A stretch of 64,000 nt of DNA from Sphaerisporangium rhizosphaerae (lineage in GTDB: Bacteria; Actinomycetota; Actinomycetes; Streptosporangiales; Streptosporangiaceae). The notes under the pieces were generated by a model, which was not told the DNA's origin, did not search any database, and was given only the letters and a program-made list of their open reading frames with translations. The stretch is taken from NCBI RefSeq assembly GCF_042665155.1, contig NZ_JBHTCG010000014.1, forward strand, positions 124,001 to 188,000, read 5' to 3'. Positions 45,693 through 53,998 of this stretch are shown here, in pieces (within the stretch, counting starts at the first letter, position 1; each line of letters starts with the position of its first letter). Both the position numbers and the translations under genes were made by a program.

Positions 45693-45748
45693 TTCTGATG
45701 TCCGCTAGCCTCGTTCCAAAGCGATCAGTCACTGAGCCGGGAGAAGGC

Positions 45749-46489
45749 ATGGGCACTCGACTCGACATCGACCTCGATCGCTCCAGCCCGGTGCCGCTCT
45801 ACTTCCAGGTGGCCGAGCAGATCGCCGAGGCGATCCGCCGGGGCGATTTGGTGCCCGGGTCGCGGCTCGACAACGAGATCCTGCTCGCCGACCGGCTCGG
45901 GCTGTCGCGCCCGACCATCCGCCAGGCCATCCAGTATCTGGTGGACAAGGGCCTGCTCGTGCGCAAACGCGGCGTCGGCACCCAGGTGGTGCACGGCCAG
46001 GTGAAGCGCACGGTCGAGCTGACCAGCCTGTACGACGACCTGCGCCGGGCCGGTCAGGAGCCGGGCACCAAGGTGCTCTGCCTGGAGCCCACCGGCGCCT
46101 CCGACGAGATCGCCGCGGTCCTCGGCGTGCCGCCCGGCACCGAGGTGCTGCGCCTGGAGCGGGTGCGCTACGCCGCCGGCGAGCCGCTGGCCCTGCTGCA
46201 CAACTGGCTGCCGGCGGGTCTCGGGCCGCTGAGCGCGCAGGCCCTCGAGGAACGCGGCCTGTACGAACTGCTGCGTTCGGCCGGGGTGCGCATGCGGGTG
46301 GCCAACCAGCGCATCGGCGCCCGCGCGGCCACCCCCGCGGAGGCGCGTCTGCTGGACGAGCGCCGGGGGGCGCCGCTGCTGACGATGGTGCGCACGACCT
46401 ACGACGACCAGGGCAGGGCCGTCGAGCACGGCTCGCACGTCTACCGGGCCTCGCACTACTCGCTGGAGGTCACGCTGATCGAACGCTGA
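45749..46489 (+). CDS. GntR-family regulator, HutC subfamily
   Basis: This 246-residue transcription factor has an N-terminal winged helix (about 8-75: YFQVAEQIAEAIRRGDLVPG, LGLSRPTIRQAIQYLVDKGL) and a C-terminal UTRA effector domain (about 95-240: EVLRLERVRYAAGEPLALLH). It probably represses the divergent sugar importer and itself, because matching TGTC-N2-GACA dyads precede both. ATG 45749 is chosen for GGGAGAAGG 2-8 bp upstream; an earlier in-frame ATG at 45698 lies inside the operator region. Its 3' end overlaps the convergent DedA gene by 34 bp. Confidence 0.93.
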   Translation: MGTRLDIDLDRSSPVPLYFQVAEQIAEAIRRGDLVPGSRLDNEILLADRLGLSRPTIRQAIQYLVDKGLLVRKRGVGTQVVHGQVKRTVELTSLYDDLRRAGQEPGTKVLCLEPTGASDEIAAVLGVPPGTEVLRLERVRYAAGEPLALLHNWLPAGLGPLSAQALEERGLYELLRSAGVRMRVANQRIGARAATPAEARLLDERRGAPLLTMVRTTYDDQGRAVEHGSHVYRASHYSLEVTLIER

Positions 46490-47136
46490 GGGGCGGTCTC
46501 GGCCGTCTCGCCGGTCTCGGCCGTCTCGCCGGGCTCGGACATGCGACCGGCGCGGCGCTTGATGTACAGCGTGGTGCAGCAGCCGAACAGCACGGCGGCG
46601 ACCAGGCCGACCCACGAGAAGCCCTTGAGCCAGCGGTCGGCGACGATGCCCAGGTAGTAGATGACGGCGGTGGTGCCGCCCGCCCACAGGACCCCGCCCA
46701 GGACGTTGGCGATCAGGAACCGCCAGTAGGGCATGCGCAACGCCCCGGCCAGCGGCCCGGCCAGGATGCGCAGCAGCGCGATGAAGCGGCCGAAGAACAC
46801 CGCCCACATGCCCCACCGGTCGAAGGCCTTCTCGGCCTTGGCGATGTGCCCGGGGCCGAAATGCTTGGGAAAGCGCCTGGCGAGCCGGTCGAACAGCGGC
46901 TGCCCGCCCTTGCGGCCGATGGCGTACCCGATCGAGTCGCCGATGATGGCCCCGGCGCTCGCGCACACCCCGACCCACACCGGGCTGACGACGTGCTGCG
47001 CCGACAGCAGCGCGGCGCTGACCAGGACGATCTCACCGGGCAGCGGGATGCCGAGGCTCTCGACACCGATCACCACGCCGACGATCACGCAGATCCACAG
47101 CGGGGGGATCGCCTGGAGCCATTCCTCGACATGCAT
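46456..47136 (-). CDS. DedA family membrane protein
   Basis: This 226-residue DedA/VTT-domain protein is probably a lipid scramblase or flippase that recycles undecaprenyl phosphate or phospholipids, as shown for some relatives. Family blocks are ESLGIPLPGEIVLVSAALLS, GDSIGYAIGRKGG and FGRFIALLRILAGPLAGALRMP (the conserved FxRFxPxxRxxxP-like loop), followed by membrane helices. The C-terminal tail carries short GETAET repeats from a repeated GTCTCGGCC motif. It is convergent with the regulator gene. Confidence 0.92.
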   Translation of the reverse strand: MHVEEWLQAIPPLWICVIVGVVIGVESLGIPLPGEIVLVSAALLSAQHVVSPVWVGVCASAGAIIGDSIGYAIGRKGGQPLFDRLARRFPKHFGPGHIAKAEKAFDRWGMWAVFFGRFIALLRILAGPLAGALRMPYWRFLIANVLGGVLWAGGTTAVIYYLGIVADRWLKGFSWVGLVAAVLFGCCTTLYIKRRAGRMSEPGETAETGETAETAPQRSISVTSSE

Positions 47137-47197
47137 GGCTCACACTTTATGCGGTGGGATGCCCTCTCTTTGCGTGCGCGGGAAACATCGGGGACTT

Positions 47198-48853
47198 CTA
47201 AGGGAGATCCCTGAGGGCCGCGTGGGCGGCCTCGCGCATGGCCGCGTGGACGCGGGCGTTCTCCGCCCGGTCGGTGCGCACCTCCACGATGCGGGGGCCC
47301 TCTCCCCGGATGGCCTTGGGCAGGTCGCCGATGGAGGACAGCAGGGTGTGCGGGGTGCCCGTGGCGGCGGCGAGGTAGGACAGGTTCACCCCGTGCGGGG
47401 TGCCGAAGACCCGCTCGAAGGAGTCGGGCAGCGCCGCCTGCGGCAGCAGCGAGAAGATGCCGCCGCCGTCGTTGTTGACGACGACCAGGCACAGGTCGGG
47501 CCGGGGCTCGCGCGGGCCGAGCACCAGGCCGTTCTGGTCGTGCAGCAGGGTCAGGTCGCCGATGAGGGCGTAGGAGGGCCCGTTGTGGGCGAGCGCGGCG
47601 CCCATCGCGGTGGACACCAGCCCGTCGATGCCCGAGGCGCCGCGGTTGGCCAGCAGCCGCACACCGCGCCGGGGGCGCATGGCCTGGTCGAGGTTCCTGA
47701 TGGGCATGGAGGACCCGCAGAACAGCAGGGCGTTGTTGGGCAGCGCCTCGGCCAGGTCTCTGGCCAGGCGCGGCTCGCTCAGCTCGGCCTCGTCCAGCAC
47801 GGCGTCGACGGCGGCGCGCGCGGCGGCCTCGGCGGCACGCCAGGACCACAGCCAGCCGTCGTCGCCGGCCGCGACGGGGATCTCCACGGCCTGGGCGACC
47901 TGGGTGGCCGAGCGGGTGGGGTCGGGCCAGTGGGACAGGTCGGAGGCGACGACGATGTGCTCGCGCGCCTGCGTGAGCCACGACAGCAGGGGGCGCGACA
48001 GGCTGGGCCGGCCGAGCGTGACGACCACGTCGGGGCGGTGGGCGTCGGCGAACTCGGGGGCGCCGAGCAGGAAGTGGTAGGCCGAGATGGCGTGGTCACC
48101 GTACCTGGCCCCGCCGGTGGGCTCCGACAGCACCGGCCAACCGGCCATTCCGGCGGCGGCGACGTAGCGGCGCACGTTGGAGGCGCCGTCGCCGACCACC
48201 AGGACGCCGCGGCGGGTGGGCGAGACGTGCAGGCCCGCCGAGGGCGGGGCCACCCGGGCGCGCACCCAGGGCCCGGACGCGCCGCCCTCCAGCGGCTCGC
48301 ACCAGGAGGTGTCGCCGTCGGGGACCAGCGGTTCGCGGAAGGCCACGTTCAGGTGGACCGGGCCGGGGTCGCCGGGCCCGAGGGCGCGCTGGTAGGCGCG
48401 GCCGGCCAGCGACCGCCAGTACGCGACCTGGCCCGGCCGCTCCTCGGGCACGCCGATCTCGCTGAACCAGCGGACCGACGACCCGAACAGCTTGATCTGG
48501 TCGATGGTCTGGCTGGCCCCGGTGGCGCGCAGCTCGGGCGGGCGGTCGGCGGTCAGCACCAGCAGCGGGACGCCCGACTCGTGGGCCTCGATCACCGCGG
48601 GGTGGAAGTTGGCGGCGGCGGTGCCGGAGGTGCACACCAGCGCGACCGGCCGCTCGGACCTGCGGGCCAGGCCCAGGGCCAGGAACGACGCCGACCGCTC
48701 GTCGATGCGCACGTGCAGGCGCACGCGCGGGTCGCCGTGCGCCGCGATGGCCAGCGGCGCCGAGCGGGAGCCGGGAGCCAGCACCACGTCGGTCAGCCCG
48801 CAGCGCACCAGCTCGTCGACCAGGACGCCGGACAGCGCGGTGGCGGGGTTCAC
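47198..48853 (-). CDS. menD: SEPHCHC synthase MenD
   Basis: This 551-residue thiamine-diphosphate enzyme joins isochorismate and 2-oxoglutarate in menaquinone synthesis. The N-terminal domain has LAPGSRSAPLAIAA, IDERSASFLALGLA and CTSGTAAANFHPAV. The C-terminal ThDP-binding motif is GDLTLLHDQNGL followed by NNDGGGIFSLLP. The isochorismate-binding Arg/Lys region TADRPPELRATGASQTIDQ is intact. It starts with GTG. menB lies upstream on the same strand with a 77-bp gap, so the order menB-menD suggests one transcript. Confidence 0.95.
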   Translation of the reverse strand: MNPATALSGVLVDELVRCGLTDVVLAPGSRSAPLAIAAHGDPRVRLHVRIDERSASFLALGLARRSERPVALVCTSGTAAANFHPAVIEAHESGVPLLVLTADRPPELRATGASQTIDQIKLFGSSVRWFSEIGVPEERPGQVAYWRSLAGRAYQRALGPGDPGPVHLNVAFREPLVPDGDTSWCEPLEGGASGPWVRARVAPPSAGLHVSPTRRGVLVVGDGASNVRRYVAAAGMAGWPVLSEPTGGARYGDHAISAYHFLLGAPEFADAHRPDVVVTLGRPSLSRPLLSWLTQAREHIVVASDLSHWPDPTRSATQVAQAVEIPVAAGDDGWLWSWRAAEAAARAAVDAVLDEAELSEPRLARDLAEALPNNALLFCGSSMPIRNLDQAMRPRRGVRLLANRGASGIDGLVSTAMGAALAHNGPSYALIGDLTLLHDQNGLVLGPREPRPDLCLVVVNNDGGGIFSLLPQAALPDSFERVFGTPHGVNLSYLAAATGTPHTLLSSIGDLPKAIRGEGPRIVEVRTDRAENARVHAAMREAAHAALRDLP

Positions 48854-48930
48854 CTGCCCTCCTCGGACGGGACCTGCCGGGCGGCCCGCCCGGCGGGACG
48901 GGCGCGCGCGGGAAGGGGGAAGGCCCTCAT

Positions 48931-49758
48931 CTAGGGGCGGCGCGGGAAGCGGGAGAAGTCGGGGCGGCGCTTCTCCTTGAAGGCGTCGCGGCCCTCCTGG
49001 GCCTCTTCGCTCATGTAGTACAGCAGGGTGGCGTCACCGGCGAACTGCTGCATGCCGGCCGCGCCGTCGCTGACGGCGTTGATGGCGCCCTTGAGCATGC
49101 GCAGGGCCAGCGGCGACTTGTCCAGCATCTCGCGGCACCACTGGACGGTCTCCTCCTCCAGCCGCTCCAGCGGGACGACCGTGTTGACCAGGCCCATGTC
49201 CAGGGCCTCCTGCGCGTTGTAGAAGCGGCACAGGTACCAGATCTCGCGGGCCTTCTTCAGCCCCACGGTCTCGGCGAGCAGCCACGCGCCGTAGCCGCCG
49301 TCGAAGGAGCCGACCTTGGGGCCGGTCTGGCCGAACACGGCGTTGTCGGCGGCGATGGTGAGGTCGCAGCAGACGTGCAGCACGTGGCCGCCGCCCACGG
49401 CGTACCCGGCGACCATGGCGACGACCGGCTTGGGCAGGCGGCGGATCTGGATCTGCAGGTCCAGCACGTTGAGCCGGCCGATGCCGTCGGGGCCGACGTA
49501 GCCGTCGTCGCCGCGGATCTTCTGGTCGCCGCCGGAGCAGAACGCCTCGGTGCCGGCGCCGGTGAGGACGACCACGCCGACCTCGCCGTCGTCGCGGGCG
49601 GCGTTGAAGGCGTGCTGGAGTTCGAAGAGGGTGGTCGGGCGGAAGGCGTTGCGCCGCTCGGGGCGGTTGATCGTGATCTTCGCGATGCCGTCTGCCGTCT
49701 CGTAGATGATGTCCTCGTAGTCACCGGACCGCTTCCAGTCGACAGTGCTCACGGTCAC
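48931..49758 (-). CDS. menB: 1,4-dihydroxy-2-naphthoyl-CoA synthase MenB
   Basis: This crotonase-fold enzyme of 275 residues closes the naphthoquinone ring from o-succinylbenzoyl-CoA. Key blocks are INRPERRNAFRPTTLFEL, TGAGTEAFCSGGDQKIRGDD, the oxyanion segment AGYAVGGGHVLHV and GPKVGSFDGGYGA, with the Asp/Tyr set typical of MenB. The C-terminal FKEKRRPDFSRFPR is a strong family mark. GTG 49758 is selected because GGAGGAG lies 6 bp upstream. It is divergent from the menE-like gene with 78 bp between. Confidence 0.95.
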   Translation of the reverse strand: MTVSTVDWKRSGDYEDIIYETADGIAKITINRPERRNAFRPTTLFELQHAFNAARDDGEVGVVVLTGAGTEAFCSGGDQKIRGDDGYVGPDGIGRLNVLDLQIQIRRLPKPVVAMVAGYAVGGGHVLHVCCDLTIAADNAVFGQTGPKVGSFDGGYGAWLLAETVGLKKAREIWYLCRFYNAQEALDMGLVNTVVPLERLEEETVQWCREMLDKSPLALRMLKGAINAVSDGAAGMQQFAGDATLLYYMSEEAQEGRDAFKEKRRPDFSRFPRRP

Positions 49759-49836
49759 GCTCGCTCCTCCACTCACCTGCGCGTCGCCCGGCAGGGCACG
49801 GCCGGGACCCCTCTCATCGGGACTAACCTTACGACC

Positions 49837-51027
49837 GTGAGTGAGCGTCCTGTGCACGCGGTGGTCCTCCCTCCCGGTCCCGACCTGTTCGGCATGGTTC
49901 GCCGGGCGTTGCTCGACGGCGGCCCCGCCGTGCTGCCCCTGGCTCCGGAGCTGCCGGCTCCGGCGCTTCGGGAGGCACTGGAGGCGCTGCGCCCGACCCA
50001 TGTGGTGACCGCCGGCGGCGTGCGGCCGCGGGAGGGCGGGGTCCCCGCGTCCGGGGACACCGCGGTGATCATCGCGACGAGCGGCTCGACGGGCGTCCCC
50101 AAGGGGGCCGAGCTGACCGCCGGCGCCCTGACCGCCTCGGCCGCGGCCTCGCTGGCCCGCCTCGGCGCCCGGCCGGGCGAGCGGTGGCTGTGCTGCCTGC
50201 CCGTCTCGCACGTGTCGGGGCTGGCGGTGCTGGTGCGCTCGCTGCTGGGCGGCGCGGCGCCCCTGATCCACGAGCGGTTCTCGCCCGAGGCGGTGGCCGC
50301 CAGCGGCGCCGACCACGTGTCGCTGGTCCCGACGCAGCTCAGACGCTTGATCGACATCGGCGCCGACCTGTCGGCCTTCCGCACGATCCTCCTCGGCGGC
50401 GCCGCCCCGCCGCCCGGCCTGCTTGCGGAGGCGCGCGCCGCCGGAGCGCGCGTGGTGACCACCTACGGCATGAGCGAGACGTGCGGCGGGTGCGTCTACG
50501 ACGGCGTCCCGCTGGACGGGGTGGGCGCCGCGGTCGGGCCGGACGGGCGGGTGCGCCTCTCCGGGCCCGTGCTGTTCTCCGGCTACCGGCTGCGCCCCGA
50601 CCTGACCGCCGCGTCGCTGCGGGACGGCTGGTACCTCACCTCCGACCTCGGCACGCTGGAGGAGGGCCGGCTGCGCGTGGCCGGCCGCGCCGACGACGTG
50701 ATCAACACCGGGGGGCGCAAGGTGGTCGCCGGGACGGTGGCGGGCGTCCTGTCCGGCCATCCGGGGGTCCGCGACGCCGTCGTCGTCGGGCGGCCGCACC
50801 ACGAGTGGGGCGAGGAGGTCGTCGCGGTGGTGGTGGCCGCCGACCCGGCCGCTCCCCCGGCGCTGGGTGAGCTGCGCGCCCTGGTGAAGGAGCGCCTGCC
50901 GGGGTACGCGGCGCCGCGGGCGCTGGCGGTGCGCGACCGGCTGCCGCTGCTGCCGAACGGCAAACACGATCTTGTCGCCATACGACGCGATATTTCCGGG
51001 TTTGGTGGCGCAAGAGAGGTTCGTTGA
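49837..51027 (+). CDS. menE: o-Succinylbenzoate-CoA ligase MenE-like
   Basis: This 396-residue acyl-adenylate-forming ligase probably makes o-succinylbenzoyl-CoA for MenB. The P-loop is TSGSTGVPKGAEL, the A5 motif TTYGMSETCGGCVYDG, A7 YLTSDLGTLEEGRL, A8 VAGRADDVINTGGRKV and A10 LPLLPNGKHDL (catalytic Lys). It is shorter than ~500-residue ligases, with a reduced N-terminal domain, as usual for actinobacterial MenE. GTG 49837 lies 7 bp after TAACCT (49824-49829), a likely -10, so the mRNA may be leaderless. Confidence 0.9.
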   Translation: MSERPVHAVVLPPGPDLFGMVRRALLDGGPAVLPLAPELPAPALREALEALRPTHVVTAGGVRPREGGVPASGDTAVIIATSGSTGVPKGAELTAGALTASAAASLARLGARPGERWLCCLPVSHVSGLAVLVRSLLGGAAPLIHERFSPEAVAASGADHVSLVPTQLRRLIDIGADLSAFRTILLGGAAPPPGLLAEARAAGARVVTTYGMSETCGGCVYDGVPLDGVGAAVGPDGRVRLSGPVLFSGYRLRPDLTAASLRDGWYLTSDLGTLEEGRLRVAGRADDVINTGGRKVVAGTVAGVLSGHPGVRDAVVVGRPHHEWGEEVVAVVVAADPAAPPALGELRALVKERLPGYAAPRALAVRDRLPLLPNGKHDLVAIRRDISGFGGAREVR

Positions 51028-51109
51028 CCACAATGTCGCGTCGAAGGGGAACCGTACGCCGCATCCAGCGCGTCATACCGACAGCAGTGGATCTAGGAAG
51101 GACGCCTTG

Positions 51110-51454
51110 ATGAACCCAACCCGCAAGATGTGGATCTCCGCCGGAGTGGTGGGAGCGGTCCTCGTCGGGGGGATATCCGTCGCGGCCGCCGCCGCCACGG
51201 GACGGGTCGAGTCCGAGAAGGCCGGCCGGACGAGCGAGAGCTCGACGACCTACGCTCCGGGCGAGGCACCCGGCCAGATCCCCGGGCCCGACGTCCCGGC
51301 CAACGCGGAACCCACGAGCGCGCCGTCGGTCTTCGTCGACGACCAGATGAACCGCGATCCCAAGAAGGTCGCCGAGTACTGGACCGAGAAGCGCCTGGAA
51401 GAGGCCGAGCCTCTCCCCATCCCCGTGATCACCGGGGAGAAGAAGCCCAAGTAA
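51110..51454 (+). CDS. Small membrane-anchored or secreted protein, function unknown
   Basis: This 114-residue protein has an N-terminal hydrophobic segment (MWISAGVVGAVLVGGISVAA) that acts as signal or anchor. A Ser/Pro/Gly-rich disordered stretch and a helical acidic tail (DPKKVAEYWTEKRLEEAEPL) follow. I do not recognise a family. ATG 51110 has AGGAAG about 9 bp upstream. It lies between menE and sigA and ends just before a strong terminator. Confidence 0.6.
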   Translation: MNPTRKMWISAGVVGAVLVGGISVAAAAATGRVESEKAGRTSESSTTYAPGEAPGQIPGPDVPANAEPTSAPSVFVDDQMNRDPKKVAEYWTEKRLEEAEPLPIPVITGEKKPK

Positions 51455-51473
51455 GGCCGCACGAGCCGTCGCG

Positions 51474-51505
51474 GGAGGCGGGCCGCCGTACGGCGGCCCG
51501 CCTCC
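51474..51505 (+). terminator. GC-rich terminator hairpin
   Basis: GGAGGCGGGCCGCCG (51474-51488) pairs with CGGCGGCCCGCCTCC (51491-51505), a 15-bp perfect stem with a minimal loop. It separates the small secreted protein from sigA. There is no U-tract. Confidence 0.75.
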
Positions 51506-51793
51506 TCGTGTGCGGGGCCGGTCCCCCGCCGCGCGGGCCCGTTCCGCACCGAGGTCCCGGCCGATCGGACGGCGGGGAGCGCGGGGAGCGCGGGCCGCGC
51601 GGGGCCCGCGCGGCCGGGGCGATCGGCGGCCTGCCGTGTGGGACGGGCGATCGCGGGCAGGGGGGTCCAGAGCCCGACCGACGCCGACGAACGGAGAGAC
51701 CGTGCAGCCCCCCGACACCGCGCGGCCGGGACGGCCACCGGCGGCGACCTGCGCGCTCTCGCGGAGGATCTCCCGGCGGGCGTGCGCAGTGCG

Positions 51794-51818
51794 GGAACAA
51801 ACCGCGCCGCCTGACGTT
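51794..51818 (+). promoter_or_regulatory. ECF-sigma-like promoter upstream of sigA
   Basis: GGAAC (51794-51798), 17 nt, then GTT (51816-51818) matches the -35/-10 layout of stress ECF sigma factors such as mycobacterial SigE/SigH and Streptomyces SigR (GGAAN-N16-19-GTT). It would start transcription about 75 nt before ATG 51900. Confidence 0.4.
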
Positions 51819-51899
51819 ATTGATACTGGTGCGCCGAACCTCGAACGCCGCGCCATCCCAAGACCGAAATGACGACTCCGTGACGGAGGAGGTGTGCTC

Positions 51900-53351
51900 A
51901 TGCCCCGAACTGCCGCGGCGACCTCGCCATCGCGCGAGGCGACCCCGACGACGCTCGCTCAGGTCCTCGACCGAGGGCGAGCGCAAGGTCACCTTTCCCT
52001 CGCGGAGCTCCGCGAGGCGTTCTCGTCAGCGCAGATCAGCCCGGCCAAGGGTCGCTCGATCTTGCGCGAGCTCACCGAGGCCGGCGTGAGCCTGGCCGCG
52101 GAGAACGACGCCGCCCCTGGCGGCCCGGCGCGAAGGACCCGTAAGAGCACCGCAGTGAAGACTACCGCGAAGAGCGCAATGACACGCACCAGCACGACCG
52201 CGGACCCGGCGGCCACCGCCGAGGGCTCCGAGGGCACCATCACGACCCGCCGCCGCCACGCCACCCGCCGGACCACGCGCCCGGGCGGGGAGGCCCCGCC
52301 GGTCTCCCCCGCCGCCCCGGCGGCGCCCGCGCCGTCCCGGCCCCCGGCGGCCGAGGAGACTCCCGAGCACGAGGACGGCTGGAGCGAGCCGGACGAGAGC
52401 GAGCTGCAGAACGAGCCGCTGGACCTGGACGACCAGTCCTCGGTCATGGGCGACTCCGTGCACACCTACCTCAAGTCGATCGGCCGCCGCACCCTGCTGA
52501 CCGCCGCCGAGGAGGTCGAGCTCGCCAAGCGCATCGAGGCCGGCCTGTACGCCGAGTACAAGCTGGAGAACGACCCCTCCCTCAGCGCCGCCCGGCGCGA
52601 GGACCTCGAGTGGGTGGCCGAGGACGGCAGGCGGGCCAAGGACCACATGCTGGAGGCCAACCTGCGCCTGGTGGTCTCGGTGGCCAAGAAGTACACCGAC
52701 CGCGGCATGGCCCTGCTCGACGTGGTGCAGGAGGGCAACCTCGGCCTGATCCGCGCGGTGGAGAAGTTCGACTACTCCAAGGGCTACAAGTTCTCCACCT
52801 ACGCCATGTGGTGGATCCGGCAGGCGATCCAGCGCGGCTTCGCCGACTCGGCCCGCACCATCAGGCTCCCGGTGCACGTGCTGGAGATGCTGTCCAAGCT
52901 GTCGCGCATCGAGCGCGACATGCACCAGCGGCTCGGCCGCGAGCCCACCCCCGAGGAGCTGGCGGTGGAGCTGGACAAGACCCCCGACCAGATCGAGGAG
53001 CTGCTGCGCACCAGCCGCCAGCCGATCAGCCTCAACGCCACCATCGGCGAGGACGGCGAGACGACCATCGGCGACCTCATCGAGGACGTCGACGCTCCGG
53101 AAGCCTCCGAGGTCGTCGACCGGCAGCTGCTGGGCGCGGAGCTGCGCGGAGTGCTGGGCAACCTCACCCCCCGCGAGGCCAAGATCATGGCGTTGCGCTT
53201 CGGCCTGATCGACGGCAAGCCGCACACCCTGGACGAGATCGGCAAGCACCTCGGGCTCACCCGCGAGCGCATCCGCCAGCTCGAGAAGGAATCGCTGTCC
53301 AAGCTGCGCCACCCGAGCAACACCCGTCCGCTGCTCGACTGGGCCAGCTGA
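51900..53351 (+). CDS. sigA: Principal RNA polymerase sigma factor (SigA/HrdB type)
   Basis: This 483-residue housekeeping sigma factor has an N-terminal region 1.1-like segment (about 20-70), then an Ala/Thr/Pro-rich linker (about 75-165). Region 1.2 is DSVHTYLKSIGRRTLL. Region 2 contains the -10 recognition helix (YKFSTYAMWWIRQAIQRGFA). Region 3 begins RTIRLPVHVLEMLSKL, and region 4 has the HTH TLDEIGKHLGLTRERIRQLE that reads the -35 box. All core motifs are intact, so it should direct most vegetative transcription. ATG 51900 is chosen because GGAGGAGG lies 7 bp upstream; the GTG at 51894 is too close. A perfect terminator follows. Confidence 0.95.
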   Translation: MPRTAAATSPSREATPTTLAQVLDRGRAQGHLSLAELREAFSSAQISPAKGRSILRELTEAGVSLAAENDAAPGGPARRTRKSTAVKTTAKSAMTRTSTTADPAATAEGSEGTITTRRRHATRRTTRPGGEAPPVSPAAPAAPAPSRPPAAEETPEHEDGWSEPDESELQNEPLDLDDQSSVMGDSVHTYLKSIGRRTLLTAAEEVELAKRIEAGLYAEYKLENDPSLSAARREDLEWVAEDGRRAKDHMLEANLRLVVSVAKKYTDRGMALLDVVQEGNLGLIRAVEKFDYSKGYKFSTYAMWWIRQAIQRGFADSARTIRLPVHVLEMLSKLSRIERDMHQRLGREPTPEELAVELDKTPDQIEELLRTSRQPISLNATIGEDGETTIGDLIEDVDAPEASEVVDRQLLGAELRGVLGNLTPREAKIMALRFGLIDGKPHTLDEIGKHLGLTRERIRQLEKESLSKLRHPSNTRPLLDWAS

Positions 53352-53413
53352 CCGCTGCTCGATCGGTCCGGCCGGCCGCGGCGCCGGACCACCGGCCCGC
53401 CCGGCACACGCGC

Positions 53414-53443
53414 ACGGCCTCCGCCCACCCGGGCGGAGGCCGT
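53414..53443 (+). terminator. Terminator hairpin after sigA
   Basis: ACGGCCTCCGCCC (53414-53426) pairs with GGGCGGAGGCCGT (53431-53443) around ACCC. It lies 62 bp after the sigA stop and 15 bp beyond the end of the convergent gene, so it can serve both. Confidence 0.8.
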
Positions 53444-53458
53444 CGGCGTCTCAGCGGG

Positions 53459-53857
53459 TCAGCGCGCGGCGGCGAAGGGGCGCGGCACGCGGGCGATGCC
53501 GGTCAGCCGGTTCTCCTCGCGCAGCGTGCGCAGCCTGTCGACCTCGGCGGTCCACTTAGCGCCCTCGGGCGTCGCGACGCCCTTGCGCCGGCGGATGCGG
53601 TCGTCGTAGGCCTTGACGCCGAGGGTGGCGCGCTGGGCGGCCTCGGCGGCGCGCAGCGCGTCGGACAGCGCGCGGTCATAGGCGAGCCCGGCCGCCCGGA
53701 GCTCCTCGGCCCCGGCGCCGGCGGCCTGGGCGCGCCGCAGCCCGCCCTCGGCCTCGCGCGCCTTGTCCAGCAGCTTGGGGAAGCTCTTTCCGACCTCCTG
53801 GTCGGCGTGGTGCCTGACCTCCGCCTCCCGGCTCACGCTCGGACGGAAAAACGCCAT
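53459..53857 (-). CDS. Helical protein of unknown function
   Basis: This 132-residue protein, rich in Ala, Arg and Glu, is predicted by eye to be mostly helix with coiled-coil character (RHHADQEVGKSFPKLLDKAR, EELRAAGLAYDRALSDALRA). It has no membrane segment or Cys. I do not recognise the family. ATG 53857 is used because the sequence before it changes character and GAAAGGGCAG lies upstream. It shares a 141-bp divergent region with the TetR gene and is convergent with sigA. Confidence 0.65.
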   Translation of the reverse strand: MAFFRPSVSREAEVRHHADQEVGKSFPKLLDKAREAEGGLRRAQAAGAGAEELRAAGLAYDRALSDALRAAEAAQRATLGVKAYDDRIRRRKGVATPEGAKWTAEVDRLRTLREENRLTGIARVPRPFAAAR

Positions 53858-53982
53858 CGCCTGCCCTTTCTCAGCACATCGCCGGTGATCCGGCGTTCCT
53901 CGCTCGCCATAGCGTACGCCGCCCGGAGCACCGGCCTCGCCCCGGCGTCCCCGAGTGAGGGCGGACGGCACGGCGCGGCGCC

Positions 53983-53996
53983 CTTTACAAAGTAAG
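53983..53996. promoter_or_regulatory. Operator on the tetR start (CTTTACAAAGTAAG)
   Basis: The core TTAC-AAA-GTAA is a perfect dyad and ends 2 bp before ATG 53999. It contains a -10-like TACAAA. The position is ideal for self-repression by the TetR protein. Related elements occur at 4917 and 32798. Confidence 0.6.
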
Positions 53997-53998
53997 CC

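Larger units (their letters stand above)
51455..51899. other. Gap upstream of the principal sigma factor gene
   Basis: This 445-bp stretch holds a terminator (51474-51505) and an ECF-like promoter candidate (51794-51818). GATACT at 51822-51827 is a possible -10 for a second start. No gene is supported in either strand; the frames there are GC-driven. Confidence 0.5.
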
